From contig NC_084663.1 of assembly GCF_028389875.1 (NCBI RefSeq), positions 213,559,876 to 213,623,875 of the forward strand: a DNA stretch of 64,000 nucleotides, in the 5' to 3' direction. The notes under the pieces are model-generated. The model had not been told where the DNA came from. It worked only from the letters and a program-made list of their open reading frames with translations, and ran no database searches. Origin of the DNA: Rhea pennata. Its lineage: Eukaryota; Chordata; Aves; Rheiformes; Rheidae. Below, one piece after another: positions 35,590 through 47,669 of this stretch (the first letter of the stretch is position 1; every line of letters begins with the position of its first letter). A program made the translations under genes and the position numbers.

Positions 35590-35930
35590 CGAAACCCAGA
35601 TTGCTCCAGAGATATCCGAGCGAGAAGGACTATAAGAAGTGTGTGCAATTCTGCGTCATCGTCTGTCTATCCCTAGTGATGTCTCAATTTAGAAAGGTAA
35701 AATTACTCACCCAGTAGCAGGATGTTTGGCACAAGCGAGAGACGCTCGCGCTTTTATAGCCGAATGCCCTGGCAAGCAGCAAAGGCTTTGGGAAGACTCA
35801 GCTGAAGGACTTTTGTTTGGCTTCACTTTGGCACCCTTCGCTAGTTCATGCTGAGCCTGCATTAAATGGAGCAAAAAATCAAACGATTTCTCACCCGCGC
35901 CGTGTTTTAAATGAGGCAAGTTTTCACACC
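35590..35930 (-). other. CpG-enriched segment with exon-like frame and splice donor
   Basis: A minus-strand open segment of 70 codons (35919 down to 35710) includes EKSFDFLLHLMQAQHELAKG. It ends exactly at a near-consensus 5' splice site, CTACTGG|GTGAGTAA. The frame's stop (TGA, 35707-35709) lies inside the donor, as expected when an exon is read past its boundary. The surrounding 330 bp has about 15 CpG, well above the local background. Against a real exon: no good polypyrimidine-AG acceptor is visible on the 5' side, and I recognise no protein family. It could be a first exon, a small exon of an unidentified gene, or a regulatory CpG cluster. Confidence 0.28.
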
Positions 35931-38900
35931 TCCCAGGTCAATTCTCACAAGCTGTGCCTAAAACTAGGTCCCCTCTGATTCTGGCACAATTGTCCCTCAG
36001 CTTTTCCACCAAAACACAGTAGCCCATGACTGATGGTGTATAAAATGAAAGTTTGCTCATGCCTTTCCTTGGTTCTGCTTGCTCAGTGCAAGGCCTGCTG
36101 TAGGTCCCTTTGTTCTTGGCAAGAATGGCCATTAATCATTTTTTAAATTGAAAGGAAGAGGTACAGAGGAGGTTGAAATACACCATTTGAGATGATCTAA
36201 GATGATTGCAGACTGGGTTATAGGAGCAGTGGGAAAGCAGTCCAGATTTTTTTCTCCTGGCTGTTTTCTTTTACTATATGGAACAGACATTAGAGACTGT
36301 ACAAGGTGAATCCCAGCCAGGCTGAAACCAGACTGGTTTCATCAGCTGAATATTAAGTTACATCTGCTGAAGACCAGTATTCAGCACTGCCACCATGGAT
36401 TTCACAGAACATTAATTAATCTAGGCATCCAATAAATATAACTTTTCAATCCTGACAGTCCTAGAAAACCCAGTCTTGCCACCTGAGCCTGAATGTACCA
36501 GGAGGAGAGAAATACTTCAGCTCCTTGCATCATTTCAGGCTTTCTAGTAAGTGTTGGTGCTTCACAAATGCAACAGTTCAGCACCTTACTAGTATGTTAC
36601 TCCAAGTGACTTCTGGTTTTCCATGTAAATCGTTTAGGTCAAGGGGGTATTTTTAAGCATCGATCACTATAGGCAAAGCACAGTGGCCCCACTGGCTTCC
36701 CAATTCATAAGGTGGTTATACAGCATCATGTTTCATGCTAAGGTGCCAGGCCTCTTGCACCAGTGATGTTTCTGAAAATGTCATGTCATGGTGAAGTCTG
36801 TCTTGACTATCTGCAAGGAGCCTCAGACGATCTTCATAACTGCAGTCCATAATTCCTACTAGGTTTCATATCTGCTGTTGCCTGGCTGGTATTAGCTGCA
36901 ACCCTTGGGCAGAGCATCTCATATCTGCCTGTTCCTCATGTGCCTCCATCACATTATCTTGGGTGGATGCCACTGGGTCCTATTTTTTCATTCACTGTGC
37001 TCAGACACTACATGGAGTGGACAGTCTGATGTAGATGGCCCACTTGGTGATAGCACAAGTTACTGTCTTGTTATTTTCTCAGCCTGGAGCTTGTGGAAGG
37101 AAAGAGCTACAATAAAGCAAGTTTTGTTTTCCTCCTGCTCATCTTTGAGATCTTTCAAATAACATAAAGCTTCATCCCCCAAAGCTGCAAAGGGATTGCT
37201 TTTTGTGGGCAGTTTTGGACTTCATCTCAAAGAATGATTCAGCCTTTCCAGTCCCAGATCAAGCAGCTGCAGCCTCCTGATCCAGTACGATTAGCTTCCT
37301 TAAGTTAAATTCCCACCCCCCAAAACAGCAACACAAAGCAAAAAGAGTATCTGATTAAAAAAAAAGTGAAAGAACCCTGTAAAAATCCTCTTAAAACTAT
37401 AAAGCACTTTGTTATCATCCCTCAGTAGAAAGGAGGGATTGCAAACTTTTTAATATTTTTCCATCCATAGTTGCCAAATTCTTCTACGGTCTACAGCTAT
37501 TGTGAAAGCCAGTCACTGGGAAGCTAAGCTGTGTAAGTGATGCTACCCTGATTTAAGATGTTCCCAGGCCTCAATTTCATGGTGGAGATATACCAAGGAA
37601 TCCAGGTTAGTCAGGTGGCTTAGCTCTTGAGCTGTATTTGCCCCAAACATGGGAGTTCTGTTTATGGAGAATTCAGAAGTCCATGTGGTAGATACAGGAC
37701 ACAGACAGTTGCGGGAATATAAGGATAACTGAAAACCATTACACATCTTTGGACTCCACATCTTGTCTAGCCACATGCAGGCCTATTTAATGCCTTCATG
37801 AACCAGAGTATGCTGTCAGAGAACCCCACTGAGATGACTGGAGTGACTCAAGGTTCACAGCTACGTAACGAAGATTGAAGTGACCTGCTCTTTTGCATTT
37901 TGGATATAAATGATCTAGAAAAAGATCATTTGTGATGTAACAGCTAATAGTGTCCATTGGAGTTTTTTCATGTTAATAGATGGAAAGTGAAAAAAGATAT
38001 AGGAGGAGCAAAACTATTCCCCCGAAATGGACTACTACTTTTAAGGTATTGGCTGATCACATATATCCATATTCTGCAGTGTCAATTCCTTCCCTTCATG
38101 CAGCTGTATTTTGCTTTGACGTTATTCCCTAGCGTAAATCAGGTCACAGTTTAGCTCAGCGCTAGTGTCAGATATCAGCCTAGTGCTTGATTTCAGCCAG
38201 CTCCTAACAGTTTACAATAAATGAAAACAGCATTTGGTAGGGAAGCAGCAGGTGGGCAACATTTCTTCTCCAGAGTGTTGGGATCATAGGTAGCTACCTG
38301 GGAATCATATGATAAGTTCATCAAGTAGCACTGGAAAAAAAAATCTTTCATCTATATTAATTTTATTAAGTAACTAGCTTGTAGAATATCAGAATTTCAG
38401 AAGGCTCACAATCAAGATAGTGATGGTTAAAGATAATATAAAATGCAATTTAAAATGCATTCACATTCCTGCATTGTGACTGTGCTTTTGCTCTGTGCTG
38501 GTCTGAGATTGGATGGGAAACTTCTTCCAAAGAGGAAACCCAATGAATGAGGCAGGTCCAGGAGGGCAGCAGGCATTAAATGATTTTTTCTTTTCTGCCC
38601 TCTCTTCTTCAGTGTCTTTTTCACTAAGAAATAAAAGTGTCTGAGGAACTATAACTCCTTCTCCCTTGCCTGTTGCACCATCACACCTTCTGCAGGTGAT
38701 AAACTCCATCTCTCTTTTCCATAGAAAATAACCACCTTCATACCTCTTCCTTTACTTACTAGCACTCCCCTTTACTATACTTGTAGCACTTGTCTTTGTT
38801 TTTCTCAGGCAATTAACACATCTAGTTCAACTCAGAGAACTTGATAGTGCAGTTTAGCCACCACACAATTTTGTTACCCCATTTCAGACCTGCCGAAGGC

Positions 38901-40931
38901 CTGGTGTGCTGGAAACCTCATCCGTTTGTTCCAATGGTAGCAGATTGGTGTAATAATAAATATTCTCCCTACCACAAGCCTTGTTTCACCTAGCAGGAGA
39001 GCTCCTTACATCAGAGCTTACCATGAAGACTTCTGTCTTGATCCTTGTGCTTTGTAAGCAGAACCACCCCTCTCTTAAATGGGGTGACAAATGTGGAGAG
39101 CATCTGCAGGCCACCTCTCTGCAGAGTTGTTGAGCTTGTCCATGTTTGGGTGTCATGTTTGTGCTGTCTGCTCCACCACCATCAGTCCTGTCCAAGGAGA
39201 GTCATGTTACCATGCCAGTGCTGCAGTTGCAATTTAGTAGCCCATGAACATACTCAGAAGGAGGACTTCTCTCAGAGCTGGCAGCTAACCTGATTGGGGC
39301 CAGCCACATGAAGGATGAGAGTTGACGCATGGGTGAAATCGTCTGAAAATGTCCTCAATTTGACTTTACAAGTTGGGGGGTTCTGAACTTTACAGAGGGC
39401 AGAGGAAATCCTGCAGCTTTAAGAAGGTGAAAATCCCGGAAGAGATGACCTAAACGTTGTGCCAAAAATATTTAGGACCAGAGAAGTTACTATGCTAGTT
39501 TGACTCACATTTAATATGTTGACTTCAACCGCACTAAATACTCTTGAGGAAAGCATAAGAAATCCCACAGCTATTGGACTGACCCACTCCACAATGACCC
39601 AGCAGGTCTGAGAGGGAATGTAGCTCCCAGGCGTGAAAGGCTCTGTCTGTTCCATAACTTAGGTCTTCTCACTGAATAGACAACCACTTACCTCTGAACT
39701 TTGATGAGATCTCGGAATTAGCCAAATGGAAGGGACAAAAATGCAGAATTGAAATATTTGAAATATCTGTGGCAAATTCCTTCCCCCAGGGTGGGTGCTC
39801 AGAGATGGCATAACAGGTCTCTGCTGATACGTGCCGAATAAATTCTTTCTTGAATTCAATTTAGGATGTTACTAAAGTTTAAAACCACAGGTTAAATCCT
39901 CCTAAGGCCTTTATTCATTAATGATGGGCTGGGGAAGAGGATCCCACAGGAGCAGCCTCTGATGATAAAGAAAGGAATGAGACAGAGGAGCACGAGAAAA
40001 GAGTGAGACAGAGCTGATGGGAGGAGAGCAGAGAAGGAAGAGGACTTGGTGTGCTGAACTGGAGTAGCATGAGATGTTGGAGAGATTCTCATGCAGCCCA
40101 TGCAGGCTTCTTTGAGCTAAAATCCTGACACTGGGGCACTTGAGAAAGCCCAGGGCAACGTTGTTAGGCACTGTGTTTGATAGGAGAGAGTGAACTCTGC
40201 AGGAGCTGTCTCCCCACAGGGATTATCTGGCATCAAAGCCCCAACTGCTCTGTAAAAAGGGGTGGATTCAAGCAACAGTGGGAGCAGTTCACAGCACTGC
40301 CCAAAAGACCTAAGGATGACATGGGATATCACAACCATTGCAACCCCTCACCCATGCCAAAGAGAGGTGCTGGCTGTAGAAGAAGACATGGACTTGCTGC
40401 TGTGCACTTGGCACCCCTAATCCTGGAGCCTTTCTCTACACAGGACCAGTAACACCCGGTTACCCAGTAACGTATCAACCCAGTAATCCATGAGGCACTC
40501 AGAGATCCCCTGTTAGCTAGAGCTGGAGGGCTTTGTTGTAGGGGAAAGGGGCTACTCAGCCACCATCTCCCTGGGATCCTCGCATCTCTGCTGAGAACTG
40601 TGTTAAAGGAGCAGGGCTGGTGGTCACAGTGGTTTTCTGGCCCACCAGAAAGTGGATTTGAAATACATTTCTCACCAAACAACACTGTTGTATTCATTTT
40701 TTGGTACAGGATTAGGGATGCTGGGCCAACTGCGGACATCTGCTCTGTCTACGGCTGAAGTGGAATTACTCCCACCTCCTCACATGAACGCATTGAAAGA
40801 GACGAATGTGGGTGGGCCATGCTGGTGCTGTAAACTCCTCAGATGGGAAATCAGCAACTTGAAACCACATCAAGCTTTCTAAAGCTTTTCCCTTTCCCCT
40901 ACCGCATGTGCTTACAGATATACACATACCG
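35931..40931. other. Non-coding stretch, no supported gene
   Basis: About 5 kb without recognisable gene, RNA gene or repeat. The open frames (up to 136 codons at 40329-40739, - strand) have no domain or splice support. Confidence 0.6.
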
Positions 40932-40958
40932 ATGTGCACACATATGCGCACATGTGCA
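40932..40958. repeat. 27-bp alternating purine-pyrimidine tract
   Basis: Strict purine/pyrimidine alternation for 27 bases with several GC and CA steps (gtgcacacatatgcgcacat core). Such tracts favour left-handed Z-DNA under supercoiling and mutate like microsatellites. Confidence 0.8.
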
Positions 40959-43900
40959 GGGCCCGTGCTCTCCTGTTGAAGCCTTCAGCAGTTCAGGTAT
41001 CAGACTCAACAAGAGATGTGCAGGTCAGGAGTCTTTAACTTATGCCACAAGAGTGACACTGGCGTCACGACATCCTGCAAATGGTCATTTATTTAAAGGA
41101 GTGAAGAGTCATATTCTGAAGCAGGGGACGGAGGAGAAGACGGCACGCAGGCATGGTGTTGGGAGCTAACAGTGGATGCGGTGAAGCTGAAGAGCAGCTA
41201 TCCTCATTTCCTAGCAGTAGTAGAGGGACAGGAGAACGGAATAGCCTGGAGATGATGGCTTTGCCAGTCGCAGGTTTTCGTTGTTTTAACTCTTTTGCAG
41301 TTGAACATTCTGGTATTACAGGTAGTTGACACAGATGTGAAAGTTATTGGTTGAAAACTCCCTGGCCCCTCTCCCTGTTTCAGCCTTTTCCTTGTTGCAC
41401 TTTGAGAAACTTTGGCCTTGTTCTGTTTATTCAGCCAGCTTCAGTGTTGGATATATTTTAGTTTCTTTGCCACAAATGCCTCCCATCTAGGATATTATCA
41501 ACCTCAGGAAGAAATTAGTGTAATAATGGTTATGACTCTGACACAGCCTCATTATAGTAGCGAGATGTTTACATAGACAATAAGAGTATCAAGAATTAGA
41601 ATAATTCATTTTCATGTTACAAAAAAATAAAGAATTTCTGAGTGGAACTAAATCTTCGTTCTCTAGTGCAGAACTAATTTGTAGCACCAATTGCTTCTTC
41701 ACAGGGAAATTTGATTTCTTTTTAATGTTCCATGATGAGTTTTTTTAGAGGATAGGGGGAGGGCTTCTGAACATAAAGAATTCGAAAACGAAAATATTTG
41801 AGTTTTCTTTTCAGAAGAAAAAAAGTGGACCATTTGAATAGAAGCAAACAAGAACAGTGTAGATTTTCTTTTTTTTTCCATTGGAAAGATATTTTTATCC
41901 ACCCAAAAAGGTCTGATGAGACAATATTTGTCTATGTCTGCTCTAGAGTTTACATCAATATTTACTGGAGGTTAGAGAGAAGCTCCTGTTATTGATCCAT
42001 GTTTGTTTATTCTGGATTTTTTTTTTCAGTTCTTCTGATATATTTGTTCCTTTCCAGGGTCTGAGACAGGACCGCTCTGGGGTCTTCTCCAAACCTGCAG
42101 CCCCCCTCACGAGCACCCATTAGAGGGCACAGACAGAAGGTTAAAACAGGATCCTGCTGGGGTAAAGTGGTTTGAAATGAGAAGGAAAGCTCTGACTGTG
42201 CCTCGCTGAGAACAGACAGAGCTCAGTTCTCTGAGCTCTTTAGTCTGGTGGGTAGGAGGTGTAGTCCTGTCTCCATTTGCTTCATACTCTCCTCTGGGCA
42301 GGGCACCTGGCTGGTCTTGATGGCTAGACTTAGGCATCTTATCTCCCCATCTGCATGCTCACAGGTCTACAAATCATAAAGCTGAGGCAATCATTTTGCA
42401 ATGGTTTCCAGGAAGGAGTTCAACATTTCTGGTCTATGAACTACTTCTTTTAGCTTCCACTTCTTTCTGCACCGTCCTCTTCCATCTTTTTTTGTGTTTA
42501 GAGGCTCCAGAGTAGAAATGCAAGTGCAATTACAAGAACTGGAAGGAAAAAAAAGATTAAACATGTTTTACTAAGTTCACTGTAAAGGATAGGATTGAGA
42601 CATCTGCCTTTAAATTCTTGTAGAAAAATATGCACTGCCTATTCCCCTTGCTTAATATTTTTCATTTGAAAAAAGATAAAAAAAAAAAAATCTAACCTTT
42701 TCCCAAGCAAAAGAATGTATCTAATCATTTAGCAGAAGTTCAACATTAATTTCTCTGTGAGGAAATAATATGTCCCACATATATGAATGATTTACTTTCC
42801 ATAATTTGTTTGCTGATTATGCTATGCTTAGCTGTGGGCTTCAGTTTGTTTCTGTGTTTGCAAGGAGCAAATATGGACATACCCCACCAAAACATATCCA
42901 TGCAGAGAAAGTCTTTGCTCCTCAAACCAACAAAAAAAGATAACTGTTAGGTAACATCTGGAGTGGAACCTGGCCTTTGTACAAAGAGCTGACCATACAG
43001 CCAACTTCTGAGTCCACATACACGTGGAAATACGTCTGCCACATTGAGATATGTGGAGTAAATTGGGCTCCTGCAGCTGAACTCTGTAACTTTGACCATC
43101 TGCACCTCCTGCAGTTATGACATTCACTGTGTTTAACTGGGTGATGAAGACCAGACCTTGGATTTCGGGACTTGATAAGAAATGGTTGCCAAATCTGGCA
43201 TATGTAGGGGCAGGTACAGAAGTCAGGCAACTCCTCAGACTGTAGTCTTGGACTGCATTGAAGTTTCTCAAAGTGTAAGCACATGAGATGCCCATCTTCC
43301 CTCTATGTGCCATTCAGATCAGGCCATGTGCCCTCTTTGGTACAGATTTCATTAGTTTTTGTGTTTGATTTTGGCTATCAAGCTCTAGAGAATCCCTCTG
43401 AAGACTCAGATCATGATCTTCATTTCCATGTCCCTCAATTCCCCCCCTTATAAAGTGAGACTTGCCTCCTTCAAGATTTTCAAGAAAAAGGAAGAACTGA
43501 TGAGCCCTGATGGCAAAGGTGCTAGGCTGAAGCAGAAATTGAAGGAAATACGTGAGTGAAGAAAAGTACCTTGAAGTAAGGTGAAGGACACTGAAGATGG
43601 ACCCCACTATCCTGGAGACAAGGGCTTTCTCTGATCCTATGACAATGTCCCACTCATTGGTGGTGACCAGCAAGTTATGAGTTGCTTTAGAGAGGGCTTA
43701 TATTCTCAGTGGGCCTGAAACACTTCTCATCTCTGACAGGTCACATCAGGAGTGGTTCAGACTCATGGCATCACATTGGTACAGAAGTGGATTAGATAAA
43801 GGGAGCATTTTTGCTTCAAAATATTTCTTAATCCACAGCTGAATTGGACACAATGGCAGTGGAGGTCACTCAGGACATGCTGATTGCACTCCCTCCATAA

Positions 43901-44049
43901 GGATCATGCCCTAGGTTTCCTGGTGTTTGATCCCATATAATCTGGGCTGATTAGTCCTCTCCTTCTGGTTCACACCAGAGATACTTGGGAGTGATGGGCT
44001 TAATGCAATCTTCTTTCTTCAAGGACATGCAATTACTTTTCCCAGGCTT
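40959..44049. other. Non-coding stretch, no supported gene
   Basis: No gene supported. The 161-codon minus frame at 42828-43313 has no recognisable domain and another frame overlaps it on the same strand, so it is treated as chance. An AT-rich, repeat-free, conserved-looking patch lies at 41515-41640. Confidence 0.6.
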
Positions 44050-44108
44050 TAACATGAGGGTCAAATCTTCAGCCAGTGTAAATCTGTGTGACTCCATGGC
44101 AGATGAAA
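44050..44108. repeat. Possible ancient amniote repeat fragment
   Basis: 'gggtcaaatcttcagccagtgtaaatc', then 'tgtgactccatggcagatg'. This resembles the order 'gggtcagatcctcagctggtgtaaatc', then 'atagctccattgacttcaatgga', which I recall from repeats common in turtles and present in birds. It may belong to the same old family as the 10.94 kb fragment. Confidence 0.42.
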
Positions 44109-47100
44109 CATCAAGAGCCATAAGGCACCTAGGCTCAAGTTTCTCAGCAGTGAGCAACTTGCTGAAGAAGACCTATGAGAATTTTGGTCCATTTACCTTG
44201 CTGAGGCAGAACTGCTCTTCACAGGGTATTTTTGTGTTGCTTTGCCCTGCCTTATTTGAAAAGCAATAGGGTGTTCCCAAAGGTGCTTTTGGAGGAATTC
44301 TTTTCAGCTTGCCTCGTCGTGTCTTTTGAAACAGATGAACACTGCAGAGTCAATAGCCGGGAAACCAATCAAGGTGCTTAGGTGTGGAAAAAAACATAAG
44401 GTTGATCGCACTGTTTTAAGTACCAAACCTGCCTCATTTGAACAGACTGGAGAGGCAAAGCTCTGCATGAAGCTATCCAGTGCTTAGTTACTGATTGTGA
44501 TGAACGGCATCACAAACACCAGTATTCAGTGAAATCCCCAGATTTAAGCAGTAGAAAGAGGATTAGGAAACCCAGTCAGGAAGCAACCTATATTGACGTA
44601 AGGAAATGAACGTTTCTCCTTAAGAGGGCGGGATGACTCTGGTGTAAATGTGCTGGGTGGGAAGCTCGGGGAAAGAAGGAATGTGAGGTAAGTTTTCAAA
44701 CAAGGACAGGTGTCAGGAATGGCCACTTGATGCATGATGTGCTGGTGAGGCTGTTGCCTGACATTTATGCAAGATGCCTCCTAAGGAGAGGAAATGACTT
44801 GGTTTTGCTGTGAGCTGCAAGGGAGAGAGTCCTGCATGTGAATGGGCTCTTTCAAGGAGAAGCATTTTACCACAGGAGCAAATCTCATTCTCTCTGCATG
44901 TCGCTGATGGACTTGAAACTAGTGATTTTCCCTAATTTTGGGGCATAGTCCAGCTGTCTCATGTCCCATTTTCTGTTTCCTTCTGTTGGTGTTGAATGCT
45001 CCAGGGACAAGGCTGTAGTAGGAAGGACAAACTTTATTGTTTTTAAGTATTACAGAGAGAAATGTGCCCATCAACATGGTTCCACCCTCCACTGCTAACC
45101 CTGCTCAAGGCATTCAGTGGTAGCCATGAAAAGCCTCTGCAGTCAGTGGAGAGAGAAGTCTTCTTTGTTCTCTGCATGGAAATCTGTGCCACAGATCTAT
45201 GGCTTTCATATAAAAAATCTGTGCCAAGCTATGTTTGCTTTGGGGCAGTGGGGGTTTCAGCCTTCAGTCCTTGCTGTTTGTACCATGGTAGCCTGCAGGC
45301 AATGGAAAATAGCTCTTGTTTGGGTGGAGTGGAGAGACTTGTGGTGGTTTACGTCTATAGGAATAACATTGAGTCAGAAGAGATAGGGATGCCAACCAAA
45401 GAAACCTGGGTGAAATTGTCTTAGGTGATCTGCAAACAAAACCACAGTGGAGTAGATTTGACCAGCCTGTGGGCATGCCAAAAACTTCAAAGATCAGAGG
45501 GATATGGAGGGACCCTGAGTCTGGGTCCATTATATTAACCAATAGCTAATTTTGTCCTCCTGTAGTTTCACTGACCCTGAAGCAGCCCTAAAACTTCTCT
45601 TACTCATGCACGAATATCACTGTGTTTGCCTGTGAAAGGCAACTTTCTTGCAGCTCTGTTGCATAGTGCACAGCAAATCTGGAGAGAAGACTGGAATATG
45701 AACAAAGAAAACGTGACAGCAGGAATTGGATGAGGCAGAAATCTATCACCTCTAGAAATGGTGTGGAGGACAAGCTTGATTGATTGATCAATCAAGATTG
45801 ATTTTTCAAAGGACCACGTAACTTGACAGCCTGCACTGCACACTTCAAGACCATCAGAAGGTGTCTTGTGCTTGTGCCGAAATACAGCTGGGAAATCTTG
45901 GCTCAATTGCTGCTGAAATCCTCTGAGTTTTTTCAGACCAAGCAGGTTGGATCATTTGGAGAAGTAGACACATTTCTGGATACTTGTCAACTCTTGTAAG
46001 GCTTATTATGGTTCTCTCCAGCCCAACTTTCTTTCAAAGGCACAGGAAAGTTACATTGGAAGGCATAATTTTAGACCAATGAAATTCTGAAATTCTGAAA
46101 TTCTCATGTGGATATGTTACTTTGTGTGTCCACTACTTATATGGACATATGATTGATTTTTTTTTTTTTTAATGTTGCTTTGGAACTAGTTTCTGTTTAA
46201 AATGTGTGAATATGACTGAAAAAATCTTCCTGGGCCAGATATATATATTTGGCTGAAATACCCTCCGTACAGGAACAGCAAGTGGTTGAGCTGGTGATTG
46301 AATGTGTAGCACATGGGTGCTTTCATTTCTAGCCTGGAGTCTTCGCTGCATCAGCTTAACGCCCTTTGGTGTAATTCAGAGCTGAAGTCTTGCCTGCTCT
46401 CAGGGCCCACAGCAGGGCTGTGAATCCCCATGCCCTGGTGAAATCCAAACTGGGTAATGAGAATTTTGTAAGCCATAAAATATCACTTCTGCGGACTTGG
46501 CTAAGCCTCTGCCGAAACTGTTACAGGATGTGATGCGGCTGCACTGCACTTAAGCAGCTTTATTATGCCTCTCCAAACATATAGCGCATATGCCTTGCCT
46601 GGCTTTGCCTTGCCTTCTCTTTCCTTCCTTCTCATTCCTTTCTTTCTATTCCCTTCTCATTGGTGGCAAAAATGTGAGACAGAGAAGACCCATGGAGCAG
46701 GAAGGATTTTGTTCTCTAAACCATGCTTTAAATTTAAAGCAGGTGATTGCTGAAGCTACATGACTGAGTGCTGGTAAATTAGGGTTATTCCATTGCGATC
46801 ACTGGAGCTGTACAGGTTTGCACCAGCTGAAAAGCTGTCCAGCTTCGACGTATTAACTCAGGGGGTTGATGTGATATCTCTAAGTATTGCAAGACCAAGG
46901 GGACAGCGAGATGAGCCTTTGTGCCTCTGAAGCTGTTCCTGCATGCAGGGCCTGGCTGGGTACCACTCACTTATCCTAGCCTGGGAGGGCAATCCTTGTG
47001 CTGGGGTTCCTCCAGCCCTCGCATCAGGGAGCTGGACTAAGTCACGGGGGAGCCTCGAGGCACAGATGCATGTTCCCTCCTACTGATCCTGACGCAAAGG

Positions 47101-47539
47101 AAATAACCTCTGGGGAAAGTGCACAGAGGGGAGGTGGACAGAAGTGTAACAGATGAAACTCCAGCAAGACTCTCGGTAGCCTGTCTACCCAAGACATTGA
47201 GGCTGCATCTGGGCCAGGAGAGGACCTGAGTAGGGTTACGGGTCCATCCCACCGGGTGCTGTGTGTATGTGTGCGCACAGCAGCTCCTTCAGCTTTCCAA
47301 AAATCAGTGTTGTGCATGGAGTGGGCAGGTGCAGAGCCCCATATCGCTGGCATCTGTGCTGGGGGAGAGTTCTTCTCCCTTGAGTTCTTCAAGTGGAAGA
47401 GCATGACGTCTCAAAATGTTTCAAGACATGGGACTTATCTCATGCTTTGTTCCCAGAGCAGGGTGAAAGGGAGAGGAAAGAGGAATGGGGAAGGTGAATT
47501 CTCATTTTTCCCCAGCCACTTTGCCCATTTTTTAGCTCT
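44109..47539. other. Non-coding stretch with small symmetric repeats
   Basis: No gene supported. A perfect 16-bp palindrome ttgattgatcaatcaa lies at 45780-45795. An octamer repeat lies at 46081-46104. Confidence 0.6.
46081..46104. repeat. (GAAATTCT)3 tandem repeat
   Basis: Three perfect copies of the octamer gaaattct. A short tandem repeat, likely variable between individuals. Confidence 0.93.
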
Positions 47540-47669
47540 CTTATCCGGGCTGCCCTGATCAGGTCAGAACTAAGAGAAACAAAGGGCGACTGGTCCAGTT
47601 TAAAATTAGAACTATAAGGAGCCCTTATCTCCAGATAGGCTCTATCACACAGGCAGGCAGACCTTATCC
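47540..47669. promoter_or_regulatory. Cluster of GATA-factor motifs
   Basis: Five GATA cores lie within 130 bp: CTTATCC (47540-47546), CTTATCT (47624-47630), AGATAGG (47633-47639), TATCAC (47643-47648) and CTTATCC (47663-47669). All but the third are on the minus strand. Four lie within 46 bp, which is dense for chance. No repeat explains the region. A GATA-dependent enhancer is an inference; single GATA motifs are common by themselves. Confidence 0.33.

Noticed and set aside
42828..43313. 161-codon minus-strand open frame
   Set aside because: No domain recognised and a second long frame overlaps it on the same strand.
45780..45795. 16-bp perfect palindrome ttgattgatcaatcaa
   Set aside because: AT-rich and GATT-repetitive; easily arises by chance or slippage, with no associated feature.
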